The notes beneath the pieces were generated by a model. That model saw only the letters and a program-made list of their open reading frames with translations, was not told the DNA's origin and did no database searches. Shown piece after piece: positions 36,143 through 44,706 of a stretch of DNA of 64,000 nucleotides (the first letter of the stretch is position 1; each line of letters begins with the position of its first letter). The translations under genes were made by a program, and so were the position numbers. This stretch comes from Chitinophaga fulva. GTDB lineage: Bacteria; Bacteroidota; Bacteroidia; Chitinophagales; Chitinophagaceae. The stretch lies in assembly GCF_012927205.1 (NCBI RefSeq), contig NZ_JABBGC010000002.1:496001-560000 (forward strand), written 5' to 3'.

Positions 36143-36505
36143 TTACGCCAGGTGAAGCAATATCAGGGTAACCAGTGCAGGAAGCGCCTGTACCAGGAAG
36201 ATCTTTTTATCGGCTGTCAGCGCGCCGTAAATCCCGGCTACTGCTATGCAACCGAGAAAAAAGACCGCAGTATGCCGTGCCCATTCCGGGTCCGAAATGA
36301 GCAATGACCAACACAGTCCTGCAGCCAGAAAGCCGTTGTACAGGCCCTGGTTGGCAGCGAGTGGTTTGGTGGCAGGGAATAGTGCTTTGGGAAATTTCTG
36401 GAAAATCTTAGGCCCTTTGGTGGTCCAGGCAAACATTTCGAACCACATAATGTAGAGGTGTTCCAGCATGACGAATGCGATCAGGAACTTGGCCAGTACT
36501 AGCAT
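36143..36505 (-). CDS. DUF1304 family small integral membrane protein
   Basis: 120 aa with four predicted membrane helices. The family motif region LEHLYIMWFEMFAWTTKGPKIF near the N-terminus and NQGLYNGFLAAGL are typical of DUF1304. No enzymatic residue is known for the family. It probably leads a two-gene operon with the 135-aa gene downstream. A TATATTTA sequence upstream resembles a -7 box. Confidence 0.9.
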   Translation of the reverse strand: MLVLAKFLIAFVMLEHLYIMWFEMFAWTTKGPKIFQKFPKALFPATKPLAANQGLYNGFLAAGLCWSLLISDPEWARHTAVFFLGCIAVAGIYGALTADKKIFLVQALPALVTLILLHLA

Positions 36506-36618
36506 AACTTCGATTTGATGGTTATGCTAAATATAAGAAGAATTATGACGAATTGCGGATGACGAAAGGCGAATTTTGAGCTGAGAATCCCATTCACGTT
36601 CCGCCATCCCTCAATTCA

Positions 36619-36942
36619 TTAGAAGTTATTTTCTTCAGTGGTCGCATTATTCTTCTTTTTACCGCGGTTGGTGCCACCTTTTCTGCCTATTGCCGCCATG
36701 TGTTCGCGGTTGCGGCTTACAGCCTCGCCACCTTTTTTACCGGCCGCCCGGGCTTCTTCGGAGGTGAATTTGTGGGCAACACCTTGTTGGTGCGCAGCCC
36801 TGCCACCTTCTCTCGAAATAGCACGTTGTTGTTCAGGGTCCATGGATGCAAATCCCCGTTTGCTGTGTTTGGGTTTGTCTATTGGACTCTTCTCGTGGTT
36901 CTCGGCACTCGGTGCGAGTTGTTGATACCTGATGTGTTCCAT
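36619..36942 (-). CDS. KGG-repeat stress-induced protein
   Basis: 107 aa, very hydrophilic and probably disordered. Repeats of the KGG (PF10685-like) type are visible: RGFASMDPEQQRAISREGG, EEARAAGKKGGEAVS and EHMAAIGRKGG, as in Bacillus GsiB and fungal Con-10. Such proteins rise under general or desiccation stress. A sigma-54-like sequence lies 46 bp upstream. Its neighbours (H1-like protein, MscS channel, trehalose genes) fit a stress setting. Confidence 0.9.
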   Translation of the reverse strand: MEHIRYQQLAPSAENHEKSPIDKPKHSKRGFASMDPEQQRAISREGGRAAHQQGVAHKFTSEEARAAGKKGGEAVSRNREHMAAIGRKGGTNRGKKKNNATTEENNF

Positions 36943-36987
36943 AATCCTGGATTTTATAGTTTAGTGAACAATATTGCGTAGAACTCG

Positions 36988-37003
36988 ATCAATATACATG
37001 CCA
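36988..37003 (-). promoter_or_regulatory. Sigma-54-like sequence TGGCAT-N5-TTGA upstream of the KGG gene
   Basis: On the minus strand TGGCAT, five bases, then TTGAT, with -24/-12 spacing; the -12 C is A. It faces the KGG gene, 46 bp from its start. Confidence 0.38.
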
Positions 37004-37129
37004 CCGGCCGAATTGCCGTATACAGGCGTTTTACGGTTTCCCTGCAACCATTGATGGGGCAATTCGTTCCACAATGCATAGAATTTTTAACACAGTTTTA
37101 GCCTCCTTTCCCCATATTTCCGACTGATA

Positions 37130-37158
37130 TTGACCGCTATCAGCTGGCGTGTAATTTG
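37130..37158 (+). promoter_or_regulatory. Promoter candidate TTG-N19-TAATTTG for the H1-like gene
   Basis: TTG at 37130-37132 and TAATTTG at 37152-37158 have -33/-7 spacing, but the -7 box lacks one T. The same bases also read TGGCGTGTAATTTGT, a poor sigma-54 match, so the class is uncertain. Confidence 0.4.
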
Positions 37159-37209
37159 TTTCGTTTACACCTGTTACTTCTTTTTTCAACCCATTTAAAT
37201 CTTCAAATC

Positions 37210-37662
37210 ATGGTAAAGTATTCCAGAAAGTCTCAGGAGAAAGTGGAAAAATCCATGCATGAGATGCACAAAGGCAAACTTAAAAGTGGCCGAAGCGGTA
37301 AAAAAGTAACAACCTCCAAACAAGCTATCGCCATCGGATTATCTGAGGCGAGAAAAGAAGGTGCTAAAGTCCCCAAAAAAGCGGCTGCTAAAAAAACAAC
37401 TCCCCTGAAGGCAGCTGCAAAAAAAGCAGCTCCTAAAAAAGCTGCCGCAAAAAAAATAACGGCTAAAAAAACAACCGCAAAAAGAACACCCGCTAAGCGT
37501 ACTGTTGCTAAGAAAACAGCTGCCAAAAAGACAACTGCCAAAAGAGCAACCGCGGCAAAAAAGACGATTCACCGTAAAACATCTGTTAAAAAATCTACCG
37601 CCAAAAGAGGGGCCGCCGCACATAAGAAAACGACCAGACGCCGGGCCATGGCCACTGCCTGA
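37210..37662 (+). CDS. Histone H1-like DNA-binding protein (DUF6496 N-terminus, Lys/Ala-rich tail)
   Basis: 150 aa from the ATG at 37210. The N-terminal about 55 residues (KYSRKSQEKVEKSMHEMHKG, then SGRSGKKVTTSKQAIAIGL) match the DUF6496-type domain. The rest is a low-complexity tail of repeated AAKKT/AKRT units, about 40% Lys/Arg, like the C-terminal tail of histone H1 and bacterial HctB/AlgP-type proteins. It should bind and compact DNA. The codon use of the tail creates short imperfect DNA repeats (37380-37620) that are coding, not a CRISPR array. A terminator follows. Confidence 0.88.
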   Translation: MVKYSRKSQEKVEKSMHEMHKGKLKSGRSGKKVTTSKQAIAIGLSEARKEGAKVPKKAAAKKTTPLKAAAKKAAPKKAAAKKITAKKTTAKRTPAKRTVAKKTAAKKTTAKRATAAKKTIHRKTSVKKSTAKRGAAAHKKTTRRRAMATA

Positions 37663-37693
37663 AACAGACCGTTTTATCCTTCTGTTTATATAC

Positions 37694-37732
37694 AAAAAAA
37701 GACCGGTAACCGAGTGTCACCGGTCTTTTTAT
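37694..37732 (+). terminator. Intrinsic terminator after the H1-like gene
   Basis: A 12-bp stem, AAAAAGACCGGT (37696-37707) with ACCGGTCTTTTT (37719-37730), and 11-nt loop. The A-tract on the other side could make it two-way. Confidence 0.88.
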
Positions 37733-37733
37733 A

Positions 37734-37749
37734 TGGCATACCTCTTGCA
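37734..37749 (+). promoter_or_regulatory. Sigma-54-type promoter TGGCATACCTCTTGCA
   Basis: Full match to the RpoN -24/-12 consensus: GG (37735-37736), ten bases, GC (37747-37748), in TGGCAT-N5-TTGCA. It starts directly after the terminator and lies 30 bp before the 86-aa gene. Confidence 0.7.
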
Positions 37750-37778
37750 CTTTTCATGGTGGATCAAAACCAGATTGT

Positions 37779-38039
37779 ATGGAAAAACACAGCATCACGG
37801 TGATGATTAAAGGAAAACCATACGGCCTGACTATTAGTATCAACAGGATCGCTTTTGAAACCATTTATGAGGTAATCCCAGATGTCCGCGAACATGTAAT
37901 GGACGATTTTCAACCCCATTCCCAGACCTTCATGATAGATCATACAGACACTCCGGAAGGCAATCTGCGTATTGTGGAAAGTGAACAAATAGCCCGCATT
38001 ATCTGGACGGAAATACTGAACAAAATGGGAGAACTGTAA
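37779..38039 (+). CDS. Small uncharacterised protein under a sigma-54-like promoter
   Basis: 86 aa, no signal peptide. The sequence begins with two short strands (HSITVMIKGKPYGLTIS) followed by a helix (NRIAFETIYEVIPDVREHV) and a C-terminal helix (SEQIARIIWTEILNKMGEL). No family is recognised. A clear -24/-12 element directly upstream and a terminator before that make it an independent unit. It may belong to the same stress group as the KGG and 67-aa proteins. Confidence 0.65.
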   Translation: MEKHSITVMIKGKPYGLTISINRIAFETIYEVIPDVREHVMDDFQPHSQTFMIDHTDTPEGNLRIVESEQIARIIWTEILNKMGEL

Positions 38040-38081
38040 GCCTCCTCACATGAGCCGCTTTTTTTAGCCGCGCGCCTTTTG

Positions 38082-38089
38082 TACTTTTG
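38082..38089 (+). promoter_or_regulatory. -7 box TACTTTTG upstream of the MscS gene
   Basis: TAnnTTTG match 22 bp before the ATG at 38112, giving a short leader. No distinct -33 TTG. Confidence 0.45.
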
Positions 38090-38111
38090 CGGGAAAGCGT
38101 GTGGCATAACT

Positions 38112-38996
38112 ATGATGGTAACCGATAAGACCTATAAAAACACCAACCGCCGTGAGCGGATCATCTTTGTAATTAAACTGCTGATCTACTCCGGTATCGT
38201 ATATTTTAATGTTGAACATCCTGCATTCTACGATAAGTTCCAGTGGTTATTTAAAATCACCAACGCCCTTTCATTTTTTCTGGGCGCCAACATCGTCATT
38301 TCCATCGCATGGCTGGTGATACTGTCATGGTATACCCGCCGCCACCGCACCAAACCACTGGAGAAAGATAACTTCATACTGGGGATTAACCGCATCACTT
38401 CTGTGATGAATACGGCCTTCTTCCTGCTGGCCATTCCCATCTTTTTCGGAAAAGACCTGATGCAGCTCATCACCAGCATCACCATCGTGGCCGCTGCGAT
38501 CGCATTATTAACAAAAGATTATATCTCTAATATGATCAATGGGCTGATCGTGATGTTTTCTGATCAGCTTTCTCTCGGCGATCAGGTCAGGATAGGGGAA
38601 TACAGAGGCCGCATCATGGATATCACCCTGATCAATGTGGTACTGCAGAACGATGACGACGATATTGTTATCATTCCTAACTCAGTGGTGTTTACCAGCA
38701 TCATTGTAAACCAGTCCAAACAGAATATTAAAAAACTGAGCCTCGAATTTGAACTGGACCACAAACATAAATTCACGCCGGAAGAGCTGGAAATGCGCCT
38801 GCGCAGGTCGATAGAAGCCTATCAGCGTTACTACCGGGAAGATAGTTTCTCCCTCAAAACCCTGGAGATAAAAAAAGATTTTGTACAGTTCAAAGTACAA
38901 CTGCTGGTGCCACATCCGGACAAGGAAAAGGAGCGCCTGATCAAACGGGCGCTCAATACGGAAATTATCGCTATCGCGGAAGGTGGTAAAGGCTAA
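38112..38996 (+). CDS. Small mechanosensitive channel (MscS family)
   Basis: 294 aa from the ATG at 38112. Three or four membrane helices are followed by the pore-lining region (ITIVAAAIALLTKDYISNMINGLIVMF) and the MscS beta domain (LGDQVRIGEYRGRIMDITLINVVL, then DIVIIPNSVVFTSIIVN), then a C-terminal alpha/beta domain. The pore helix is less Gly/Ala rich than in E. coli MscS, so conductance may differ. It releases solutes upon hypo-osmotic shock. Its last 4 bp overlap the convergent decarboxylase gene. Confidence 0.92.
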   Translation: MMVTDKTYKNTNRRERIIFVIKLLIYSGIVYFNVEHPAFYDKFQWLFKITNALSFFLGANIVISIAWLVILSWYTRRHRTKPLEKDNFILGINRITSVMNTAFFLLAIPIFFGKDLMQLITSITIVAAAIALLTKDYISNMINGLIVMFSDQLSLGDQVRIGEYRGRIMDITLINVVLQNDDDDIVIIPNSVVFTSIIVNQSKQNIKKLSLEFELDHKHKFTPEELEMRLRRSIEAYQRYYREDSFSLKTLEIKKDFVQFKVQLLVPHPDKEKERLIKRALNTEIIAIAEGGKG

Positions 38997-40132
38997 ACCA
39001 TCACCGAAGCAGCAGTCATCTCTGCCAGCAATGTATCAATCTGGGACGTTTCCACATTCGGCATACAGATAATGTGCGACCAGCCGTTTTCTGAGGCCAG
39101 CTGCCACTTCCGGCGGATATTTCCGGGTGGTTCCGGAAATACCACCGTAATGGAGTCGGGGTTGCGCCAGGCTTGAATGCCGTTTTCCTGCAAACGGTCA
39201 ACTGCATAGGCTGCTACGGACAGGCTGTGCCGGGCCCTTCTTTCCAGGCCGGCAAGGCCAAGGCTTTTCAGCGCGTACCATAGAAACAACGGACTGTGGC
39301 CGTTTCTTGAACCAGTGATGGTGGTGTCCATACTGCCGATATAGGCAACAGAACGGGCAATCCGGTCACGGTAGGATTTTTTGGCTACCACTACGCCGCA
39401 AGGGATGGGGGAGCCTATAAATTTATGCCCGCTGATGGCGATACTGTCAGCACCATCTGCAAAGTCAAAGGCGGGCCTTGGGTCTAAAAATGCGCAATAA
39501 CTGCCGGACAACGCTCCGTCAGCATGAATGTAATGATGCCGGATGGCCAGCCGCTTCAGAATGTCTTTAATACGCCCTATATCATCCCTGGCTTCGGTCA
39601 TGGTAGTGCCAATATTGGCCAGCATGATCACGGGCATATGCCGGTTCATGCCCATGGTCTGCTCCAGGTCATCATAGTCGATCTCCCCGTTGGGCAGCGT
39701 ACGGATCATAATACTGGGCATGTTCAGCAGATGCAGGTTCTTTTGCACGCTGTAGTGGGTGGCTTCGGAATAGTACACCATCGCCTTGGGATACAGCTCC
39801 CGTGCGAGGTACAGCCCATAGAGATTACCTTCTGAACCACCGTTGGTCACATAGCCCCACCAGTCGTTGGCCGGTGCACGGAACAGCCGGGCAAAAAACT
39901 CCACAACATATCTTTCCATCTCCCGGGAACCTACGGTATAGGTGGAATCCACAAAAGGATCTCCCAGGTTATTGAGCGGATATTGTAAAAAAGGAAAAAG
40001 AGGGGTGTAGTCAAAATCTTTGGATACCGGATAGCCCAGGAAATGTTGAGTATGGCCCTGTACTTCAGTCAGCAAACGGTCCAGCATAGCCGCATCGGCG
40101 GCAGGTAACGGGTGATCTTTCATAATCGGCAA
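38993..40132 (-). CDS. hdc: PLP-dependent histidine decarboxylase (group II)
   Basis: 379 aa, the length of bacterial PLP-type histidine decarboxylases. The PLP lysine is Lys237 in ISGHKFIGSPIPCG; the His-Ala-Asp-Gly stretch HADGALSGSY carries the Asp that contacts the pyridine ring; GGSEGNLYGLYLAREL and the N-terminal FPFLQYPLNNLGDPF match the family. The reaction is histidine to histamine and CO2, cytoplasmic. Related group II decarboxylases acting on serine or other amino acids share much of this sequence, so the substrate needs a test. It is divergent from an Lrp-family regulator (157 bp), a plausible amino-acid-sensing controller. Confidence 0.85.
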   Translation of the reverse strand: MPIMKDHPLPAADAAMLDRLLTEVQGHTQHFLGYPVSKDFDYTPLFPFLQYPLNNLGDPFVDSTYTVGSREMERYVVEFFARLFRAPANDWWGYVTNGGSEGNLYGLYLARELYPKAMVYYSEATHYSVQKNLHLLNMPSIMIRTLPNGEIDYDDLEQTMGMNRHMPVIMLANIGTTMTEARDDIGRIKDILKRLAIRHHYIHADGALSGSYCAFLDPRPAFDFADGADSIAISGHKFIGSPIPCGVVVAKKSYRDRIARSVAYIGSMDTTITGSRNGHSPLFLWYALKSLGLAGLERRARHSLSVAAYAVDRLQENGIQAWRNPDSITVVFPEPPGNIRRKWQLASENGWSHIICMPNVETSQIDTLLAEMTAASVMV

Positions 40133-40289
40133 TTACAGGTGTATGATGCTGCGAAGCTAGGTAAATGCCATTGAAATGAACCAGTATTGTGTAATAATCA
40201 GAAAATATATACTAGTTTTATGTTTATTGTAGTTTAAATTGACTAAAAGTGACTGCCTGCGGCCGCTTTTTCAGATAAAACCTTCTGCT

Positions 40290-40754
40290 ATGGACGTACT
40301 CGATAAAACAGACCGCCGCATCCTGGAAGTGCTCCAGGAAAATGCCCGCCTCAACACCAAGGAAATAGCACACCGTATAGGCCTGAGCGTTACCCCGACC
40401 TACGAACGGCTGAAAAAAATTGAGAAAATGGGCGTTATCCGGAATTATGTGACCCTGCTGCACCCGGAGAAAATAGGCAAAACACTGGTAGCCTTCTGTA
40501 ATGTGTCGCTGCAACTGCATTCACAGCCGCTACTGAAAAAATTTGAACTGGCCATCAGCCAGATGGAGGAAGTAATGGAATGTTACCACGTAGCAGGTAC
40601 ATTCGACTACCTGCTGAAGGTAGTGGTAGACGATATGCGGCGTTATCAGCATTTCCTGACCAACAAACTGGCGGCTATTGAAAATATTGCACAGGTGCAT
40701 AGCTCCTTCGTCATGACGGAGATCAAACACACAACGGCATTCGGGCTGGTGTAA
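40290..40754 (+). CDS. Lrp/AsnC family transcriptional regulator
   Basis: 154 aa from the ATG at 40290 (MDVLDKTDRRILEVL). The N-terminal winged helix-turn-helix shows LDKTDRRILEVLQENARLN, then EIAHRIGLSVTPTYERLKKIEKMG, and the C-terminal RAM/ACT-like domain shows VMECYHVAGTFDYLLKVVVDD. It probably binds amino acids and controls the divergent decarboxylase gene and other targets. It ends 1 bp before the convergent kinase gene. Confidence 0.94.
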   Translation: MDVLDKTDRRILEVLQENARLNTKEIAHRIGLSVTPTYERLKKIEKMGVIRNYVTLLHPEKIGKTLVAFCNVSLQLHSQPLLKKFELAISQMEEVMECYHVAGTFDYLLKVVVDDMRRYQHFLTNKLAAIENIAQVHSSFVMTEIKHTTAFGLV

Positions 40755-40755
40755 A

Positions 40756-42777
40756 CTACCTTCGCAATACGCTCATGCCGCTGACCGGGTTGTCCTGCAG
40801 CACAACCGTATAGCCGCGGGTGTTAATATCCTGTTCGTCGGAGAGCGGAACGGTGAAACTGAAACAGCTGCCCTCTCCGGGTTTGCTTTCAAACCAGATG
40901 TGGCCATGGTTGCGCTCCACGAAGTCTTTGGACAGATGTAGTCCAAGGCCGCAGCCTTTCTCATTCCGTGTGCCGGTGGTAGAGTAGTATATATTGGAGA
41001 AAATACGATGCTGATCATCGGTAGGGATACCGGTACCATTGTCTTTTACGGACACCTGCGCTTCACCCTTTTCCAGCTGCGCTTTGAGCACAATTTCACC
41101 ACCACCGGGCGTAAATTTGATGGCGTTATTGATCAGATTACGCAGCACCAGCCTAATCATATCGGGGTCGGCATATACGAGGATGGCGCTTTTCAGCTCA
41201 TGGGTAAGCTTTACATCTTTTTGCCGGGCCATGGTTTGCAACAGCTCAAATTCCTGGTTGAGCAGCAGCGTCAGGTCAAAGTCATCGGCTTTTACGCTGA
41301 TGCCTTTCATCTGGTTGCTGGCCCACTGCAGCATATTGTCCATCATGTACGCGGTGTTTTTTACATCGCGCCACAGTTCATCGGTATAGAAGCGGAATTG
41401 CTGGGCATCAATCTTTTCATCTTTCAGGAGAAACAAGAGTCCTTCGAGAATGGCCAGCGGCGACCGCAGGTCGTGGGATATGACGGAGAATATTTTATCT
41501 TTTACCTGGTTGAGATTTTCGAGTGTAGCGTTCTGTTCAAGGATGATGTGGTTTTGCAGGGATACTTCCTGGTTCTTGCTGTTCAGCTGCTGGTAGAGTT
41601 CCTGCTGGTGTTTGTACAGCCGGTACACCATAGCGGTGATCAGCAGCAGGGCAAGGAACAGGGCGGCGCCGGACAGTACCAGCACCCGCTGCTGCTGGAT
41701 AGTGGCCAGATGCAGCTGTTGTTCCTTTTTGAGCATCACATTTTCCCGTTGTTTTTTCTCCGCTTCATATTTCATGGTAGAGCGGGTGATCTGCCGGATC
41801 TTCTCTATATTAAAGTAATCGATGTTGCGCTCGCTGAAAGCCTGGTAGTGTTTCAGGGCGGAAGCGTAATCATGCCGTGCGGAGTCCAGTTTGGAGCGGA
41901 TCTTATAATAGATCATCTCATTTTTCACGTTGCCCAGCTTCTCGTTGATGGCCAGGGCCGTATCCAGATTTTTTTCTGCGCTGTTCAGGTCGCCCAACAG
42001 GGTTTGCACCTCCGCCAGGTTCAGGCTGGCCTTGGTGATGCCGGGCAGGTTATCGGTGTTCTTGTAATACTGCGCCGATAGCTCATGATAGCGCAACGCA
42101 GTTTCATACCGGTGCTCCAACATGGCCACAATGCCCATGTTCTCATAGGTATAGGCCAGTCCGCGCTCATCCCGCAGTGACAGTTTGAGCTTTTCGGATT
42201 TGGTTAAATATAGTAAGGCGGAATCGGTTTCTTTCAGGGCGATGTAGGCAGAGCCAATATTGTTAAGGGTTTTACTGATCTCGGGGATTTCTTTTAGTTG
42301 CTCTTTTATCTGGAGGGACTTAAGCAGATAGATCAATGCGTCCCGCGGGCTGTTTTGTTCCGTGAAGATATTGCCCACATCATTGTTCAGGATGCCGAGG
42401 GTGCGCGGTTCAGCCTGCGCCTCTGCGAGTTTCAGGGCGGTGAAGGTGAGCTGCAATTGTTTGTCCAGGTTGCCCTTGGTATTTTCTACGAGGGCAAGGT
42501 TACGGGTAGCCCATATTTTACCTTTGACATAGTCCAGTTCATTACTGATATCGAGGGCTTCTTCCCCCAAACGGGCAGCAATGCCTGCGTCTTTGGTAAA
42601 GTATAGGCGTGATAGTTGGTTCAGCAGGTCCACTCTGACAGTGTCCCGTTGAAGGTGCGCATTAAGGTTGTGCTGCAGGCTGTCTATTCCGCTTTGTTGC
42701 GCTCTGGTGGCAGGGGACAGAAGCAATAAACATAGGGGAATAAAAATACATTTTTTCAAAGGTATGGCCGGCAGCAT
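40756..42777 (-). CDS. TPR-type sensor histidine kinase, no adjacent regulator
   Basis: 673 aa. Signal peptide (IPLCLLLLSPATRAQQ), about seven tetratricopeptide repeats (about 40-330), a coiled-coil stretch, one membrane helix (about 358-378), HisKA with the phospho-acceptor in SHDLRSPLAILEG, and HATPase with NNAIKFTPGGGE, VKDNGTGIP and GCGLGLHLSKDFVE. The same architecture as the kinase at 18247, but no response regulator is next to it, so it is an orphan here. The signal is unknown. Confidence 0.93.
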   Translation of the reverse strand: MLPAIPLKKCIFIPLCLLLLSPATRAQQSGIDSLQHNLNAHLQRDTVRVDLLNQLSRLYFTKDAGIAARLGEEALDISNELDYVKGKIWATRNLALVENTKGNLDKQLQLTFTALKLAEAQAEPRTLGILNNDVGNIFTEQNSPRDALIYLLKSLQIKEQLKEIPEISKTLNNIGSAYIALKETDSALLYLTKSEKLKLSLRDERGLAYTYENMGIVAMLEHRYETALRYHELSAQYYKNTDNLPGITKASLNLAEVQTLLGDLNSAEKNLDTALAINEKLGNVKNEMIYYKIRSKLDSARHDYASALKHYQAFSERNIDYFNIEKIRQITRSTMKYEAEKKQRENVMLKKEQQLHLATIQQQRVLVLSGAALFLALLLITAMVYRLYKHQQELYQQLNSKNQEVSLQNHIILEQNATLENLNQVKDKIFSVISHDLRSPLAILEGLLFLLKDEKIDAQQFRFYTDELWRDVKNTAYMMDNMLQWASNQMKGISVKADDFDLTLLLNQEFELLQTMARQKDVKLTHELKSAILVYADPDMIRLVLRNLINNAIKFTPGGGEIVLKAQLEKGEAQVSVKDNGTGIPTDDQHRIFSNIYYSTTGTRNEKGCGLGLHLSKDFVERNHGHIWFESKPGEGSCFSFTVPLSDEQDINTRGYTVVLQDNPVSGMSVLRR

Positions 42778-43034
42778 AAAGTATTATTGTTGGCTGTGAC
42801 ATAGTAGAGCGATTCGGGGACGTACGCTTTAATTATGGCATAAAAATAAAGATAAAGGCGGACGATTCAAAAGAACAGGCAATAAATTGTGGCGCCGGAC
42901 GTGTGATTTTTGTGTTATGTTCGCTGAAATCCGAATACAGTCGTATCTTTCCGGCAAACGGGGCGACTACCGGTAACGGATAAACTTGTCGAGCATGCCG
43001 CGTTCCCTAAAATCCTAAACATCAGTCATTTATT

Positions 43035-43310
43035 ATGAAACCGGTCATTACCATCGAATATTGCCCCAAGTGCGGCTGGCTGCTCCGGGCTGCCTATATG
43101 GCGCAGGAACTGCTGACTACCTTCCATGCTGAACTGGGAGGAGTAACACTGCGTCCCAGTGAAACTGCCGGCACTTATACGATCTTCCTGAACGAGCAAC
43201 CGGTCTTTGACCGGAAAGAAGCCGGACATTTCCCGGAAATAAAATTCCTGAAACAACTTGTCCGCGATCTGATAGCACCTGACAAACAACTGGGCCACTC
43301 GGACCGTTAA
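43035..43310 (+). CDS. SelT/SelW/SelH (Rdx) family protein, Cys form
   Basis: 91 aa. The thioredoxin-like Rdx fold is marked by the CxxC motif Cys10-Pro-Lys-Cys13 in IEYCPKCGW, at the position where eukaryotic SelW has Cys and selenocysteine, plus GGVTLRPSETAGTYTIFLN and FPEIKFLKQLVRDLI. It is likely a small cytoplasmic redox protein. The gene stands alone; a TATCTTTC sequence at 42944 is a possible -7 box. Confidence 0.92.
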   Translation: MKPVITIEYCPKCGWLLRAAYMAQELLTTFHAELGGVTLRPSETAGTYTIFLNEQPVFDRKEAGHFPEIKFLKQLVRDLIAPDKQLGHSDR

Positions 43311-43312
43311 AA

Positions 43313-43420
43313 ATTACGAATTGCGAATGACGAATGATGGAATCCCTGTTGGAGCGAGTACTAAGTAATCTTGCTATAAACAACCCTCCATTCGTCATTC
43401 ATCATTCGTTATTCGTAATT
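43313..43420. repeat. AT-rich imperfect inverted repeat (AATTACGAAT type)
   Basis: Left arm AATTACGAATTGCGAATGAC... (43313-43340) and right arm ending ...ATTCGTTATTCGTAATT (43389-43420) are imperfect reverse complements of about 30 nt, built from the unit (a/t)CGAATGA, around a 48-nt spacer. It lies between two same-strand genes. Related half units occur at 36543-36575 and 55095-55110. Confidence 0.75.
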
Positions 43421-43430
43421 GTTTATAGTG

Positions 43431-43438
43431 TACATTTG
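43431..43438 (+). promoter_or_regulatory. -7 box TACATTTG directly before the Omp85-like gene
   Basis: Perfect TAnnTTTG ending 5 bp before the ATG at 43444, again suggesting a leaderless or very short-leader mRNA. Confidence 0.45.
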
Positions 43439-43443
43439 CGGCC

Positions 43444-44622
43444 ATGTATAAAGCACTTACTATCACGGCGTTGTTCGTTTCATTGGCCATAGGTACCCAG
43501 GCGCAACAGGATACAGTTTCTAAAGGTAATACGCCCACTCCGGCGGATAGTCTTGCATTCCGGAAGCGTAGTTTCTTCCCGTTGCCGGTCCTGGGCTATT
43601 CCCAGGAAAAAGGACTGGAAATTGGCGCAGCCATGTTGTATTCTTTTTATACAGACAATAAAAACCCGGACATCACCACCCGTAACTCCACCCTTAACCT
43701 GATTCCGGCGGTTACCACTGAGAGCCAGTTCAAAATAGATCTGAAGGCCAATATCTGGACCCGCGGCAATACCTGGCACTACAAAGGCAATCTGCGGTAC
43801 CATAATTTTCCGCTGTATTTCTTCGGTATTGGTAACGAAACCCGCCATGATGACCGTTCCCTGTTAAATAATACCCGCTATAAAGCGCAGCTGGAAGCAG
43901 AACGCCGCATTACCGGCCACTTTTATGCCGGCGCTTCACTGTTATATCAAAACGATTCCTACAGCAGCAAAGATGATAAAGGCATCTACAATACGATGTC
44001 ATTGGTGGGCAAGGAAGGAGGTCATGTGACTTTCATCGGCCTGACTGGTATTTTTGATAACCGCGATAACCAGAACTATACCCGCAAAGGTTGGTGGCTG
44101 CGGTTGAATGCTGCCTATGCACCGGCGTTCGTCAGCTCGGAACCACTGTTCAAGCTGGAAGCGCAGGGTTCTCATTTTATTTCACTGTCTCCCAAAAGCA
44201 CATTGGGACTGAATGGCGTGTTCAACAGTCTGCAGGGCGACAAACTGCCCTTTTACCTGTTGTCCGAAATGGGGAATGATAATATGATGCGCGGCTATTA
44301 CACCGGCCGTTACCGTGATCAGAATTATCTGGCAGGGCAGGCGGAATACCGGTACCTGATTGATCCCCAAATGCATATCAAAATATGGTTTGTGGACATC
44401 TGGCCGAAGTTCGCTTTGGCTGCTTTTGCCGGCGCGGGTTCTGTGTTCAATAACCACAATTTTGCACTCAATGGCTTTAAGCCCAGCTTTGGCGGTGGCA
44501 TCCGCTACTTCTACGATGAAAACGCAAAACTGACTATTCGTATAGACTATGCCGTTGGGGAGAAGAGAGACGGCGAGTCCAGGCAGAAAGGATTATATCT
44601 GTCACTGGCCGAAGCTTTCTAA
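43444..44622 (+). CDS. Omp85/BamA-like surface antigen barrel without POTRA domains
   Basis: 392 aa, signal peptide (ALFVSLAIGTQAQQ). The mature protein is a beta barrel of 16 or so strands with the Omp85 lid motif (MMRGYYTGRYRDQNYLAGQAEYR, like the VRGF/Y motif of BamA) and a final strand GLYLSLAEAF that ends in an aromatic residue. It is too short for POTRA domains. Similar small Omp85-type proteins in Bacteroidota have no assigned cargo. It is preceded by an inverted repeat and its own -7 box. Confidence 0.82.
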   Translation: MYKALTITALFVSLAIGTQAQQDTVSKGNTPTPADSLAFRKRSFFPLPVLGYSQEKGLEIGAAMLYSFYTDNKNPDITTRNSTLNLIPAVTTESQFKIDLKANIWTRGNTWHYKGNLRYHNFPLYFFGIGNETRHDDRSLLNNTRYKAQLEAERRITGHFYAGASLLYQNDSYSSKDDKGIYNTMSLVGKEGGHVTFIGLTGIFDNRDNQNYTRKGWWLRLNAAYAPAFVSSEPLFKLEAQGSHFISLSPKSTLGLNGVFNSLQGDKLPFYLLSEMGNDNMMRGYYTGRYRDQNYLAGQAEYRYLIDPQMHIKIWFVDIWPKFALAAFAGAGSVFNNHNFALNGFKPSFGGGIRYFYDENAKLTIRIDYAVGEKRDGESRQKGLYLSLAEAF

Positions 44623-44706
44623 ACAGTTTGGTGGGATGCTTGTTATATGATAACAATTCGTTAATTTCCGATAGGTTGAAAAACCATCTCACCAAAACCA
44701 CTGTTT

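Noticed and set aside
37380..37620. Repetitive DNA that could suggest a CRISPR array or tandem repeat
   Set aside because: The repeats are imperfect codons for the Lys/Ala-rich tail of the H1-like protein; there are no equal spacers.
41008..42081. 357-codon open frame on the plus strand
   Set aside because: It lies fully inside the minus-strand TPR sensor kinase, whose domains are clear. The antisense protein is low-complexity and without motifs.
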